Positions 15,617 through 23,111 of a DNA stretch of 36,439 nucleotides are shown piece by piece. The stretch lies in NCBI GenBank assembly GCA_964604565.1, contig CAZRZN010000015.1:1-36439 (forward strand), in the 5' to 3' direction. Position numbers and translations under genes: made by a program. Below the pieces are notes generated by a model. That model had not been told where the DNA came from. It was given only the letters and a program-made list of their open reading frames with translations, and did no database searches. This DNA comes from CAZRZN01 sp964604565. Lineage in GTDB: Bacteria; Pseudomonadota; Alphaproteobacteria; Rhodobacterales; Rhodobacteraceae. Numbering within the stretch: the first letter of the stretch is position 1; each line of letters begins with the position of its first letter.

Positions 15617-16033
15617 CCCTGTCCGGTGCCTGCCTGACTGGGCAGGATCTGCCGGGATAGCCGGACATGCCCGGTCCAGTCCGGGATCGTCATGCGGACG
15701 CGGGGCTGAGGACGGCTCCGCCGATTGGCGGGCCGGGCGGTGACCGAAGGCGGGATGCCACCGCCTGCCGCGTCGCGTTCCGGACTGCGCCTGTTTCAGG
15801 TGACACGTGGCGTTGGAGCACGTTCATAGGCAACAGCCGGGCCTGTTGCGCCGAGCCTCTCACGGCAGGTGATACGCTGACAATGACCCACCCAAGGTGC
15901 CCAGTCCAAAGACATCCCGTCAGGGATCGACCCTGTCGGGACCGGTTGCCAAGACCGATCGTGGCGACAATCGTGCGTCAGGTCGATGAGGGGCCGACCA
16001 ATAGGTTCCAGCATGCCGTCGACTGAACCGCAG
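15617..16033. other. 417-bp convergent intergenic interval
   Basis: No supportable gene. It contains several GC-rich hairpins. CCTGCC (15629-15634) pairs with GGCAGG (15641-15646) just after the small gene. The strongest is at 15914-15940: two five-pair helices (TCCCG/CGGGA and CAGGG/CCCTG) separated by one T-T mismatch, with a five-base loop. Confidence 0.5.
15914..15940. terminator. strong hairpin between convergent genes, possible bidirectional terminator
   Basis: TCCCG-T-CAGGG pairs with CCCTG-T-CGGGA around the loop ATCGA. There is no T tract on either side, so it may not be Rho-independent. Its place between two convergent genes suggests a role in transcript ends. Confidence 0.35.
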
Positions 16034-16750
16034 TCAGATCACGGTCCGGTCGGGCGCGCTGGCAACGCGCCGGATCGGCGGGCTCAGCGCGATCAGCACG
16101 ATCAGGATCGAAAAGAAGCACCATATCGCGGGCATCTCATTGGGATTGGTGGTCAGCGCACTGGCGAGGACCGGACCGATCAGCAGGTGCATCAGCGCGA
16201 AACGCCAAGCCCCGTATAGCAAGGGCAGCAGGAAAGCCGCGATCATGTAGGCAGGAAATCCGGAATAAAGGCCCAAGGCATTCTCAAGCGGAACCATCAA
16301 CCCGTTGTAGGGCACGTCCCAGGCGATATGCCAGTCTCCGGACACCGTGCAGACCGCCTCGGCGCACAGAACGGCCCCGTCCCGGCAGGGACCGACGCCG
16401 GGCAGGGGGGCGATCTGCGCCAGCATGATCAACGTCGAAAGCGCCGCAAGCCCCAACGCCCAGACCCGCGCCCGCGCCTTGGCCGCGGCGGGCACAAGCT
16501 CGAGCGCGAAGGCATTGATGAAGATGGGCTGAAACGCGATATGGAGATAGGACAGCCATGTGACCGTCCGGTTGGCCGGCGTGCCGCATTGGTCGATCAC
16601 CGCATAGCCGCCCAGTTGCAGCGCTTCCATGAAGGTAAAATAGCCCAGGGTCAGCCAGATCGCGGGCGGATCGCGGCGCAAGTAGCTGACCGTCGCGGCA
16701 CCGCCGCCCAGGGCGACCATCGCGGCGGTTGCTGTGACGCTCCAGCACAT
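16034..16750 (-). CDS. DUF5765 multi-pass membrane protein
   Basis: A 238-residue integral membrane protein of about seven hydrophobic segments. It starts MCWSVTATAAMVALGGGAATVSYLRRDPPAIWLTLGYFTFMEALQ, the characteristic beginning of the DUF5765 family found in Rhodobacteraceae. Conserved-looking features are QLGGYAVIDQCGTPAN, HIAFQPIFINAF and a periplasmic-type loop with four cysteines (GPCRDGAVLCAEAVCTVSGDW plus an earlier C), which may form disulfides. Function is unknown. The gene follows PEP synthase on the same strand with an 80-bp gap and may be read from the same transcript. No enzyme motif was seen. Confidence 0.82.
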   Translation of the reverse strand: MCWSVTATAAMVALGGGAATVSYLRRDPPAIWLTLGYFTFMEALQLGGYAVIDQCGTPANRTVTWLSYLHIAFQPIFINAFALELVPAAAKARARVWALGLAALSTLIMLAQIAPLPGVGPCRDGAVLCAEAVCTVSGDWHIAWDVPYNGLMVPLENALGLYSGFPAYMIAAFLLPLLYGAWRFALMHLLIGPVLASALTTNPNEMPAIWCFFSILIVLIALSPPIRRVASAPDRTVI

Positions 16751-16830
16751 GGCGGCCTGTTACCTTTTTCTCAGATCTTTACAGTATGCGGAGGACGCTA
16801 TGCGCCGCAAGGCGCGATGACCGCTGCGGA

Positions 16831-19203
16831 TCATCCGGCCTGTTCCGCTTTGGCGACATTCCGCAAGACGCTGAGAAAACTGTCCGGCGTGACAGAGATG
16901 GAATCGATCCCCAAGCCGACGAGCGTGCGCGCGAACTCCGGGTTGTTGCTTGGGGCCTGCCCGCAAAACCCGACCTTGGCACCGGCCTTGTGCGCTTCTT
17001 CGATGACATGTTCGATCATCCACAGAACGGCCGGGTCGCTTTCGCGGAACAGATCGGCCAGTGCTTCGGAATCGCGGTCGATACCCAGCGTCAACTGGGT
17101 CAGGTCATTGGAACCGATGGAAAACCCGTCAAAGCGCCGGGCGAATTCGGCGGCGCGGACCACGTTCGAGGGAATTTCGCACATGACATAGACCTGTAGG
17201 CCATTCTCGCCGCGCGCCAGTCCGTTTTCGGCCATGACCGCAAGAACCTTGTCCGCCTCTTCGGGCGTTCGGCAAAAGGGGATCATGACCACGACATTGT
17301 CAAAACCCATCTGGCCGCGCAGGCGGGCGATGGCGCGGCACTCCATCGCAAACCCCTCGCGGTAGCGGTCCGAATAATAGCGCGCCGCCCCGCGAAAGCC
17401 GATCATCGGGTTGGCCTCATGCGGCTCGAACGCGCGTCCACCCAGCAGATCGGCGTATTCGTTGGTCTTGAAATCGCTCATCCGCACGATCACCGGACGC
17501 GGGTGCATCACCGCCGCGATCCGGGAAAGCCCCAGCGCCAGATGGTCGATGAAATACTGCCGACGGTCGGAGTAGCCCTGTGTCAACTCTTCGATTGCGG
17601 CACGTTCCCGTGCATCGGTGACCTGATCGAACCGCGCCAGCGCCATTGGATGCACGCGCACCGCCGCGTTGATCACGAATTCCATCCGCGCAAGGCCCAC
17701 GCCCTTGGCGGGCAACTGCCACCAGCGCATCGCGGCGGCCGGGTTGGCAAGGTTCAGCATCACATCGGTGCGGGTGCGGGGCAGATCATCGAGACTTTGC
17801 TCGGTGCTCTCGACCCGGGCAAGCCCCTCGTAGACCACGCCTTCGGACCCTTCGGCGCAAGAGACGGTGATCTCCTGCTGGTCGTGCAGGACATGGGTGG
17901 CGATACCCGTGCCCACGATGGCAGGCAGCCCAAGTTCCCGGCTGACGATAGCCGCATGTGAGGTGCGCCCGCCATGATCGGTCACGATGGCGGCGGCGCG
18001 TTTCATGATCGGCACCCAGTCCGGATCGGTGTTCGGCGTCACCAGGATGGTGCCATCCACAAAGCGGTCGATATCCCTGGCGCTTTCGATCATGCAGACC
18101 TGACCGGCAACCGCCGCCCCGCCGACGCTGAGACCGCGCAGGATCTCCTCGCCCGGGTTTTCAACACTATAGCTGCGCAAGGTTCCCGCAAGGATGCGCG
18201 ATTGCACCGTTTCGGGCCGGGCCTGCACGATGAACAGGGCGCCATTCTCGCCATCACGCGCCCATTCCATATCCATCGGCTGACCGTAATGATCCTCGAT
18301 CACCTTGGCTTGGCGCGCCAGTTCAAGGATTTCCGCCTCGCTCAGGACAAAACTTCTCCTCTCCGCCTTGGAGGTGGGGACGTTCCGGGTCTTGCCGCCA
18401 CGGGCGTAGATCATCTTGATCTGTTTTTCGCCCAACCGTTTTTCGATGATCGGAGCAAGGTCGTGTTGGTCCAGAAACGGTTTGTAGATCTGGTATTCGT
18501 CCGGGCTGACGGTGCCTTGCACCACGTTTTCGCCAAGACCCCAGGCGGCATTGATGAGCACGACATCGGGACACCCGGTTTCCGTGTCGATCGAGAACAT
18601 GACGCCCGACCCGCCCGTATCCGCACGCACCATGCGTTGCACGCCGACCGACAAGGCCACGGCGTCATGGCCGAAGCCCATCGTCTGGCGGTAGGAAATG
18701 GCGCGGTCGGTGAACAGCGATGCGTAACAGCGCCGGCAGGCGTCAAGCAGGGCATCGGCACCCCGGACGTTCAGAAAGGTTTCCTGCTGGCCCGCAAAAC
18801 TGGCTTCGGGCAGGTCTTCGGCGGTGGCGCTCGACCGCACGGCAACGGGCAGGTCCGGCATGCCTGCGGCATCCGCCATCGCGGCATAGCTGGCGCGGAT
18901 CGCGGTGGCAATCTCGGGCGGCCATTCGCCGGCGAGGATCGACGCGCGGATCGCGCGGCCGGTTTCCGACAGGGTCGCGGTGCCATCCTCCTGCCGGGCG
19001 CCGGCGGCGGCGATGTCTTCGGTCAGGTCGTTATGCGTCAGAAAGGTTCGGTAGGCGTCCGCCGTGGTGGCAAAACCCGGCGGCACGGCGATCCCCTTCC
19101 GGCCAAGGGCGCGGATCATTTCGCCAAGAGACGCGTTCTTGCCGCCCACCTCCGCGACGTCGCCGCGCCCCACGTCGCTCAGGTCGATTACAGGGTGGGG
19201 CAT
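16831..19203 (-). CDS. ppsA: phosphoenolpyruvate synthase
   Basis: A 790-residue cytosolic enzyme that makes PEP, AMP and phosphate from pyruvate and ATP, the gluconeogenic entry step. Domains in order: an N-terminal PEP/pyruvate-binding ATP-grasp domain (VGGKNASLGEM at 19-29, AVRSSATAEDLP at 121-132), then the mobile phosphohistidine domain with H416 in TDHGGRTSHAAIVSRELG. Last comes the PEP-utilising TIM barrel with SIGSNDLTQLTLGIDRD and the catalytic cysteine C747 in VGFCGQAPSNNPE. Length is normal for PpsA and too short for pyruvate phosphate dikinase. It lies between a small basic protein gene (upstream) and DUF5765 (downstream) on the same strand, probably under the FNR-type promoter at 19.7 kb. 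A 12-bp inverted repeat lies in the leader just before its start. Confidence 0.95.
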   Translation of the reverse strand: MPHPVIDLSDVGRGDVAEVGGKNASLGEMIRALGRKGIAVPPGFATTADAYRTFLTHNDLTEDIAAAGARQEDGTATLSETGRAIRASILAGEWPPEIATAIRASYAAMADAAGMPDLPVAVRSSATAEDLPEASFAGQQETFLNVRGADALLDACRRCYASLFTDRAISYRQTMGFGHDAVALSVGVQRMVRADTGGSGVMFSIDTETGCPDVVLINAAWGLGENVVQGTVSPDEYQIYKPFLDQHDLAPIIEKRLGEKQIKMIYARGGKTRNVPTSKAERRSFVLSEAEILELARQAKVIEDHYGQPMDMEWARDGENGALFIVQARPETVQSRILAGTLRSYSVENPGEEILRGLSVGGAAVAGQVCMIESARDIDRFVDGTILVTPNTDPDWVPIMKRAAAIVTDHGGRTSHAAIVSRELGLPAIVGTGIATHVLHDQQEITVSCAEGSEGVVYEGLARVESTEQSLDDLPRTRTDVMLNLANPAAAMRWWQLPAKGVGLARMEFVINAAVRVHPMALARFDQVTDARERAAIEELTQGYSDRRQYFIDHLALGLSRIAAVMHPRPVIVRMSDFKTNEYADLLGGRAFEPHEANPMIGFRGAARYYSDRYREGFAMECRAIARLRGQMGFDNVVVMIPFCRTPEEADKVLAVMAENGLARGENGLQVYVMCEIPSNVVRAAEFARRFDGFSIGSNDLTQLTLGIDRDSEALADLFRESDPAVLWMIEHVIEEAHKAGAKVGFCGQAPSNNPEFARTLVGLGIDSISVTPDSFLSVLRNVAKAEQAG

Positions 19204-19228
19204 GGGCGTCTCCGCTGATGAAATTTGT

Positions 19229-19284
19229 GCGGTCTGAACGCTGGGGTGCCGGCGGCAGATGCGCCATGGGTTCGTTCAGACCGC
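19229..19284 (-). repeat. 12-bp perfect inverted repeat in the ppsA leader
   Basis: GCGGTCTGAACG (19229-19240) and CGTTCAGACCGC (19273-19284) are exact reverse complements separated by 32 bases. On the transcript they would form a long-looped stem ending 25 bases before the ppsA start codon, between the small upstream gene and ppsA. There is no T run after it, so it is probably not a simple terminator. Confidence 0.8.
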
Positions 19285-19299
19285 GTCGGACCTGATTGC

Positions 19300-19656
19300 T
19301 CAGGCCGTCCGAATCTTGATTTTGCGGACCGCAGGGGCGGTCTCTGCCTGCGCGGCGCGCCACTGGGTCGAACCCCTCTCGTGGGTGGCTTCCACGGCAT
19401 CCTGTTTCGACGCGCGGCCAAGCGGGATCCGCCGGTGCAAGGGGTCATGCCGGCGCGCGACAGGGGGGTGATCCTTTTCCGGTTCCGCCGTCCGTGGCAT
19501 CCTGTGGACAAGCATGGGTTCGGCGATCTCCCTTCTAGGGGAACGATCGATGCCACGCGCATCCGAGGTATAGAGGGCGTTCGTTTCATTCCGGAACGAC
19601 TGGAAGCACGGGGTCGTCGCATCGGCCAGTCTGCTGGAAAAGGTCTGACGGGTCAT
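19300..19656 (-). CDS. small basic hypothetical protein, first gene of the ppsA transcript
   Basis: A 118-residue protein starting with MTRQTFSSRLADATTPC, with AAGGAG seven bases before the ATG, a strong site. It is arginine/histidine-rich (for example RHDPLHRRIPLGRASK) and ends in RKIKIRTA. There is no signal peptide, membrane segment, cysteine cluster or recognised domain, and much of it looks disordered. GC-rich third positions support real coding. The frame stays open upstream to about 20088, but that part has no good start and crosses the FNR-type promoter, so I exclude it. It is followed at 96 bp by ppsA. Function unknown; a nucleic-acid or regulatory role is only suggested by its charge. 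Confidence 0.65.
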   Translation of the reverse strand: MTRQTFSSRLADATTPCFQSFRNETNALYTSDARGIDRSPRREIAEPMLVHRMPRTAEPEKDHPPVARRHDPLHRRIPLGRASKQDAVEATHERGSTQWRAAQAETAPAVRKIKIRTA

Positions 19657-20105
19657 TCGGGAACTCCTTGCCCCTTGTCCATGTGACGTCTTTCTTTTTC
19701 CTTTGTAGAGCCCGCTCGCACCTCCGATCTTGACAAAGATCAATGGGCCGGGGCGCGCAGGTGTCGTCTTTGCGCCGGGCACGCCCGCCTGACAGGCATC
19801 CGTCGCCGGACCGCCTATGCCCGGAACGTCACGGGGTTTTAAGGTGGCGGCGGGCAGCCCGGCAGGTTTGTCCGGCGTCCCTGTCGGTTGGGCAAACAAC
19901 GGATGCCGGTTGTCGGACAGCGGTCCGCGCAGGACAGCCGGCAGAACGTGGTCGTGCCGCGCCCAATCGCATGACGGCGCAGCGACCGGATGAACCATCC
20001 TTTGACGCGCCAAGGCCCTGTTCGGGGTCAGCGGATAACGGTCTGCACTGTCGATCCACAGGCAAATCCCCTTGCAAAAGCAGTCCATGCCTGTCCCGAA
20101 ATCCG
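19657..20105. other. 449-bp promoter-containing interval between the small basic gene and the Crp/Fnr gene
   Basis: Apart from the FNR-type promoter at 19702-19743 I see no supportable gene or RNA. Open frames here on both strands lack ribosome sites and recognisable protein content. Confidence 0.5.
19702..19743 (-). promoter_or_regulatory. class II FNR-type promoter for the small basic gene and ppsA
   Basis: The box TTGAC-AAAG-ATCAA (19730-19743) fits TTGAY-N4-RTCAA. With its centre at -41.5 the -10 hexamer should occupy 19707-19702 on the minus strand, and that hexamer is TACAAA (4/6 match to TATAAT). The predicted start is near 19695, about 39 bases before the ATG. Exact spacing plus a good -10 makes this the best-supported FNR promoter in the window. 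Confidence 0.7.
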
Positions 20106-20789
20106 TCAGGCGGCGAGGATGCCATGCCCTTCCGACATGCCAAGCAACGCCTCCGGGCGCAGGATTACGACCGTATGGATGTTGTTGATCGCGATCACAT
20201 TTGCCTTGCGCATCTGCGTCAGACTGCGGCTGACGGTTTCCGTGGTCAGACCCAGGAAATCCGCGATGTCCACGCGGCTCATCGGCAGCGAGACGCGGCG
20301 GCAGGGGCCGAAATCCTCGCCGACCCTTTCGGACAGGGCATGCAGGAATGAGGCCACCCTTTCAGCCGCGGATTTCCGTCCCAGCATGAGGAAGTGGTCC
20401 TGCATCGCGGCGATCTCCCGCAGGGCGGCCTGCAAAAGTTCCTGATGAAGCAGCGGGTCAGCCTTTGGGTTTTCCAAGGTGCTGCGCGGATAGGCCACCA
20501 CCCTTGTCTCGACAAGGACATCACAATCGGTGTGGTGCAGCCCGTCCGATGGAAAACCGACGATGTCGCCCGGGTAGCCAAAGGCGATCACCTGCCGCCG
20601 ACCGTCCAGCAGCAGACGGGTCAGGCGCAGGACACCGGATTTCACGGCATAGAGACGCTCTACAGGGTCGCCTTCGAAGTAGAGATAGGCACCCGCCTTG
20701 AACGTGGCCCCGCCCGCGGCCTGCGGCTTCGTGCCAAGTTTGATCTGGCGGCCAAGTGCTTCCTTTTCTGTCGGAATCGTAACATACAT
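20106..20789 (-). CDS. Crp/Fnr family transcription regulator lacking the Fe-S cysteines (FixK-like)
   Basis: About 227 residues from the ATG at 20789 (MYVTIPTEKEALG). I prefer this start to the ATG nine bases upstream because GGGGGAG (20799-20805) abuts the first ATG but sits nine bases from the second. A cyclic-nucleotide-binding-like beta barrel (FKAGAYLYFEGDPVERLYAVKSG) is followed by a dimerisation helix and a winged helix (MSRVDIADFLGLTTETVSR). The TETVSR recognition helix is the kind that reads TTGAT half-sites. The N-terminus has no cysteines, so it cannot carry the FNR [4Fe-4S] cluster. The only cysteines are about C89 and C163, the latter just before the DNA-binding domain. It is therefore closer to FixK/DNR types. 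It probably controls the TTGAY-N4-RTCAA boxes nearby. Confidence 0.88.
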   Translation of the reverse strand: MYVTIPTEKEALGRQIKLGTKPQAAGGATFKAGAYLYFEGDPVERLYAVKSGVLRLTRLLLDGRRQVIAFGYPGDIVGFPSDGLHHTDCDVLVETRVVAYPRSTLENPKADPLLHQELLQAALREIAAMQDHFLMLGRKSAAERVASFLHALSERVGEDFGPCRRVSLPMSRVDIADFLGLTTETVSRSLTQMRKANVIAINNIHTVVILRPEALLGMSEGHGILAA

Positions 20790-20866
20790 TTTTGACATCT
20801 CCCCCGATGCACCTTCAACACCAGTCTGGACATGGCATGTAACCTGTCTGCATGATCGTATTCAGA

Positions 20867-20886
20867 AATTTGTATGAATTTGTATT
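20867..20886 (+). promoter_or_regulatory. tandem 10-bp direct repeats before the response regulator gene
   Basis: AATTTGTATG and AATTTGTATT lie head to tail (20867-20876, 20877-20886), 30 bases before the response-regulator ATG. OmpR-family regulators bind such ten-base direct repeats as dimers, so this may be an autoregulatory site. The AT-rich stretch also stands out in this GC-rich region. Confidence 0.45.
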
Positions 20887-20915
20887 CCGTGTGATGAATG
20901 GCTTAGAGTGATCCC

Positions 20916-21674
20916 ATGCCGAAAATGCCTGTTCTGGTCGTCGACGATGACGCCGAAATCCGATCCCTCCTGAGGGAAGTGCTTGAACTTGAGGGGTTTG
21001 TGGTCCTTGAGGCGGCAACGGCGCAGGACACCATGGCCCTGCTGGAGCGTGAAAAGCCCTGCCTTGTGACGCTCGACATCCGTATGGGCGATGACAATGG
21101 ATTTCAGATCGCGCGCGATATCCGGGCGGTTTCGAACGTGCCGATCATCATCGTCACGGGGCAGGGGGATGTCATCGACCGGGTTGTCGGGCTTGAAATC
21201 GGGGCGGATGACTACATCCCCAAGCCGTTTCATGTCCGCGAACTGGTGGCCCGGGTGCGCAGTGTTCTGCGGCGCTATGAAACGGCAGGCGTTCAGGAGG
21301 CGGACCCAGTCCTGACCGAAAAACAGACACCGGACAGAAAGACGCGTTGCCTGCGCTTCGACGGCATGTCGGCAGATCTGGACCAGATGCAGTTGCGCGA
21401 CAGGGATGGCGCGGATTGTGGCTTGACCAGTGGCGACTTCCGCCTGCTGACCGTCTTTCTGGAGCGCCCCATGCATGCGCTGTCTCGCGATCAACTGATG
21501 GACCTGACCGGCGGCACTCTGTGGAGCCCGCTCGATCGCACCATCGACAACCAGGTGGCGCGCCTGCGCAAGAAGATCGAGCGTGACCCGGCAAACCCGC
21601 AACTGATCAAGACGATCCGCAGCATCGGATACAAGTTCACCGCGCAGGTCGAGACGCTGTCGGATCCGTCGTGA
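20916..21674 (+). CDS. OmpR/PhoB-family response regulator (orphan)
   Basis: A 252-residue two-component regulator. The receiver domain (residues 4-118) has the acidic pocket D10-D12, phospho-acceptor D54 in VTLDIRMGDDNG, T81 and K103 (YIPKPF). After a linker of about 30 residues, the C-terminal winged-helix DNA-binding domain (about 150-245) shows LTSGDFRLLTVFLERP, RTIDNQVARLRKKIE and IKTIRSIGYKF. No histidine kinase is adjacent. The nearest are the two hybrid kinases at 12.3 and 25.2 kb, which carry their own receivers, so the partner is unknown. It is divergent from the Crp/Fnr gene across 126 bp that contain ten-base direct repeats. An alternative start nine bases downstream (MPVLVVDDD) is possible. 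Confidence 0.92.
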   Translation: MPKMPVLVVDDDAEIRSLLREVLELEGFVVLEAATAQDTMALLEREKPCLVTLDIRMGDDNGFQIARDIRAVSNVPIIIVTGQGDVIDRVVGLEIGADDYIPKPFHVRELVARVRSVLRRYETAGVQEADPVLTEKQTPDRKTRCLRFDGMSADLDQMQLRDRDGADCGLTSGDFRLLTVFLERPMHALSRDQLMDLTGGTLWSPLDRTIDNQVARLRKKIERDPANPQLIKTIRSIGYKFTAQVETLSDPS

Positions 21675-21721
21675 CGGGCCTTTGCCCGAAGGGAGAGCCC
21701 GTTCAATACGGCCCGGGCGGG

Positions 21722-22873
21722 TCAGGATGCGGCGCCCGCGCGCCGCGGGGTCGCGGGGTCGGCTCCGGACAGGTGCGGCGTCAGATCCGCAAGCGATACG
21801 ACGCCTTTCAGCCGGCCGCCCTCCGTGACCAGAAACTTTCTGTGCCCGGAGCGATAAATGCGAAGGATAAGATCCTGCGCCAGATCGTCCTCCGTCACGG
21901 TCAGCAGCGGATCCAGACCGATAAACACGTCGCCGACCCGTGTCCCGGACCAGTTTTCCCGATCGATATGAGACAGGATCGCCTGATCGATGTGACCCAG
22001 CAGGACGCCCGATTCCACCACCGGAACAAAACTGACCCGATGTTTCAGAATGATCTGCTCTGCAAGGTCCTCAAGCGTCATGTCAGGTTCGACCGTGATC
22101 GGATTTCGGGTCATCACGGCCCGGACGGGCTTCGTATCAAAGAGTGACCGGGTGCGCCCCAACTGAGGGCCCATGCGCGCCGCCGTCAGAACGCAGCTCC
22201 CGACCAGCATCAGCCAGAGGGCGACGACAATCGCCTCTGCGAACAGGGCCACGACGCCCCCGGACAAAAGCCCGTAGCCCAGAAAGGTGCCCGAACGCGC
22301 CGCCAGCGTCCGGGCGAGGGCGGGATCGCCCGATTGCCTGCCGACATAGGCCTGCGAGATTTGACCTCCGTCCAACGGTTGCGCCGGAAGCAGGTTGAAG
22401 AGCGCCAGCGCCAGATTGAAAGCCGCAAGCGCCGACAGAAGTTCGATGACGGCGGCATGCAGATCGAACAGCGGCGCCATCCGCGCCGCCCCCCAGAACC
22501 CGATGCCAAGCGTGAAGCTCATGGCGGGACCTGCAAGCGCCACGCAGAGCGCGTCGGGAAAGGGTGCCGGAGGCCTTGCATGATCCGCAACGCCGCCGAA
22601 GGGCATCAGCGTGACCTCCGCCACAGGTGGCAGGCCGCGCCATTCCCCCACGATCGAATGGCCCAATTCGTGCAACATCAAGGAGCCGAGAACGCCGATC
22701 AAGGCGATGCCGGAGATCATCAAGTGGATCTGCGCGGGCTGGGTCGGCAGCTGGCCTGGGAAATAATGGTGTGACAGGCTCCAGATGATCAGCGCCGCGA
22801 ACAACAGCCAACTTGAGTCCAGTTTTATTCCAGTCCCGTATATGGCGAAGAGCCTCACGCTTCTTGAAAACAT
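21722..22873 (-). CDS. site-2 protease family (M50) membrane metalloprotease with CBS domains
   Basis: A 383-residue protein. The membrane part (residues 1 to about 235) contains the zinc-binding HELGH (68-72) inside a hydrophobic segment and the second motif NLLPAQPLDGG (160-170, D168 as third ligand). The C-terminal part holds two CBS motifs (about 245-370: VRAVMTRNPITVEPDMTLEDL; DLILRIYRSGHRKFLVTEGGRLKGVVSLADL). CBS pairs usually sense adenine nucleotides, so cleavage may be energy-gated. The substrate is unknown; site-2 proteases often cut anti-sigma factors or regulatory membrane proteins. The start is an ATG after GGGGAAGG. It is divergent from the metal ATPase over 238 bp holding an FNR-like box. 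The proteins may act together, but this is inference. Confidence 0.9.
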   Translation of the reverse strand: MFSRSVRLFAIYGTGIKLDSSWLLFAALIIWSLSHHYFPGQLPTQPAQIHLMISGIALIGVLGSLMLHELGHSIVGEWRGLPPVAEVTLMPFGGVADHARPPAPFPDALCVALAGPAMSFTLGIGFWGAARMAPLFDLHAAVIELLSALAAFNLALALFNLLPAQPLDGGQISQAYVGRQSGDPALARTLAARSGTFLGYGLLSGGVVALFAEAIVVALWLMLVGSCVLTAARMGPQLGRTRSLFDTKPVRAVMTRNPITVEPDMTLEDLAEQIILKHRVSFVPVVESGVLLGHIDQAILSHIDRENWSGTRVGDVFIGLDPLLTVTEDDLAQDLILRIYRSGHRKFLVTEGGRLKGVVSLADLTPHLSGADPATPRRAGAAS

Positions 22874-22921
22874 GACCTTCCCCTGTTTTTGGCGAGATTA
22901 GCCTTGATCGGGCCGCGGCGA

Positions 22922-22935
22922 TTGATCTTACTCAA
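22922..22935 (-). promoter_or_regulatory. FNR-like box between the protease and metal ATPase genes
   Basis: TTGAT-CTTA-CTCAA has one mismatch to TTGAT-N4-ATCAA. Its centre is 55 bases before the protease ATG. A TAATCT at 22900-22895 on the minus strand lies within one base of class II -10 spacing. The metal ATPase gene starts 177 bases away on the other side. Confidence 0.5.
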
Positions 22936-23111
22936 ACACAGCCCTGCCTGAGTTCGGTAAGACACGCGCATCGTCCTGCTGAGGCAGCCGGTCCCGGCGC
23001 AGACGGGAGCCTGCGCGATATCACGGCAGGCGCAGGCGGCTTGCATGCGGGACGATTGCGGCTGTCACAGGTTTCGCCGATGCGCGGCCCAGCGATGGAG
23101 ATTTCGGCCAT

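Noticed and set aside
19829..20143. minus-strand frame in the 19.7-20.1 kb gap
   Set aside because: No ribosome site, overlaps the end of the Crp/Fnr gene, low-complexity R/A/P-rich translation.
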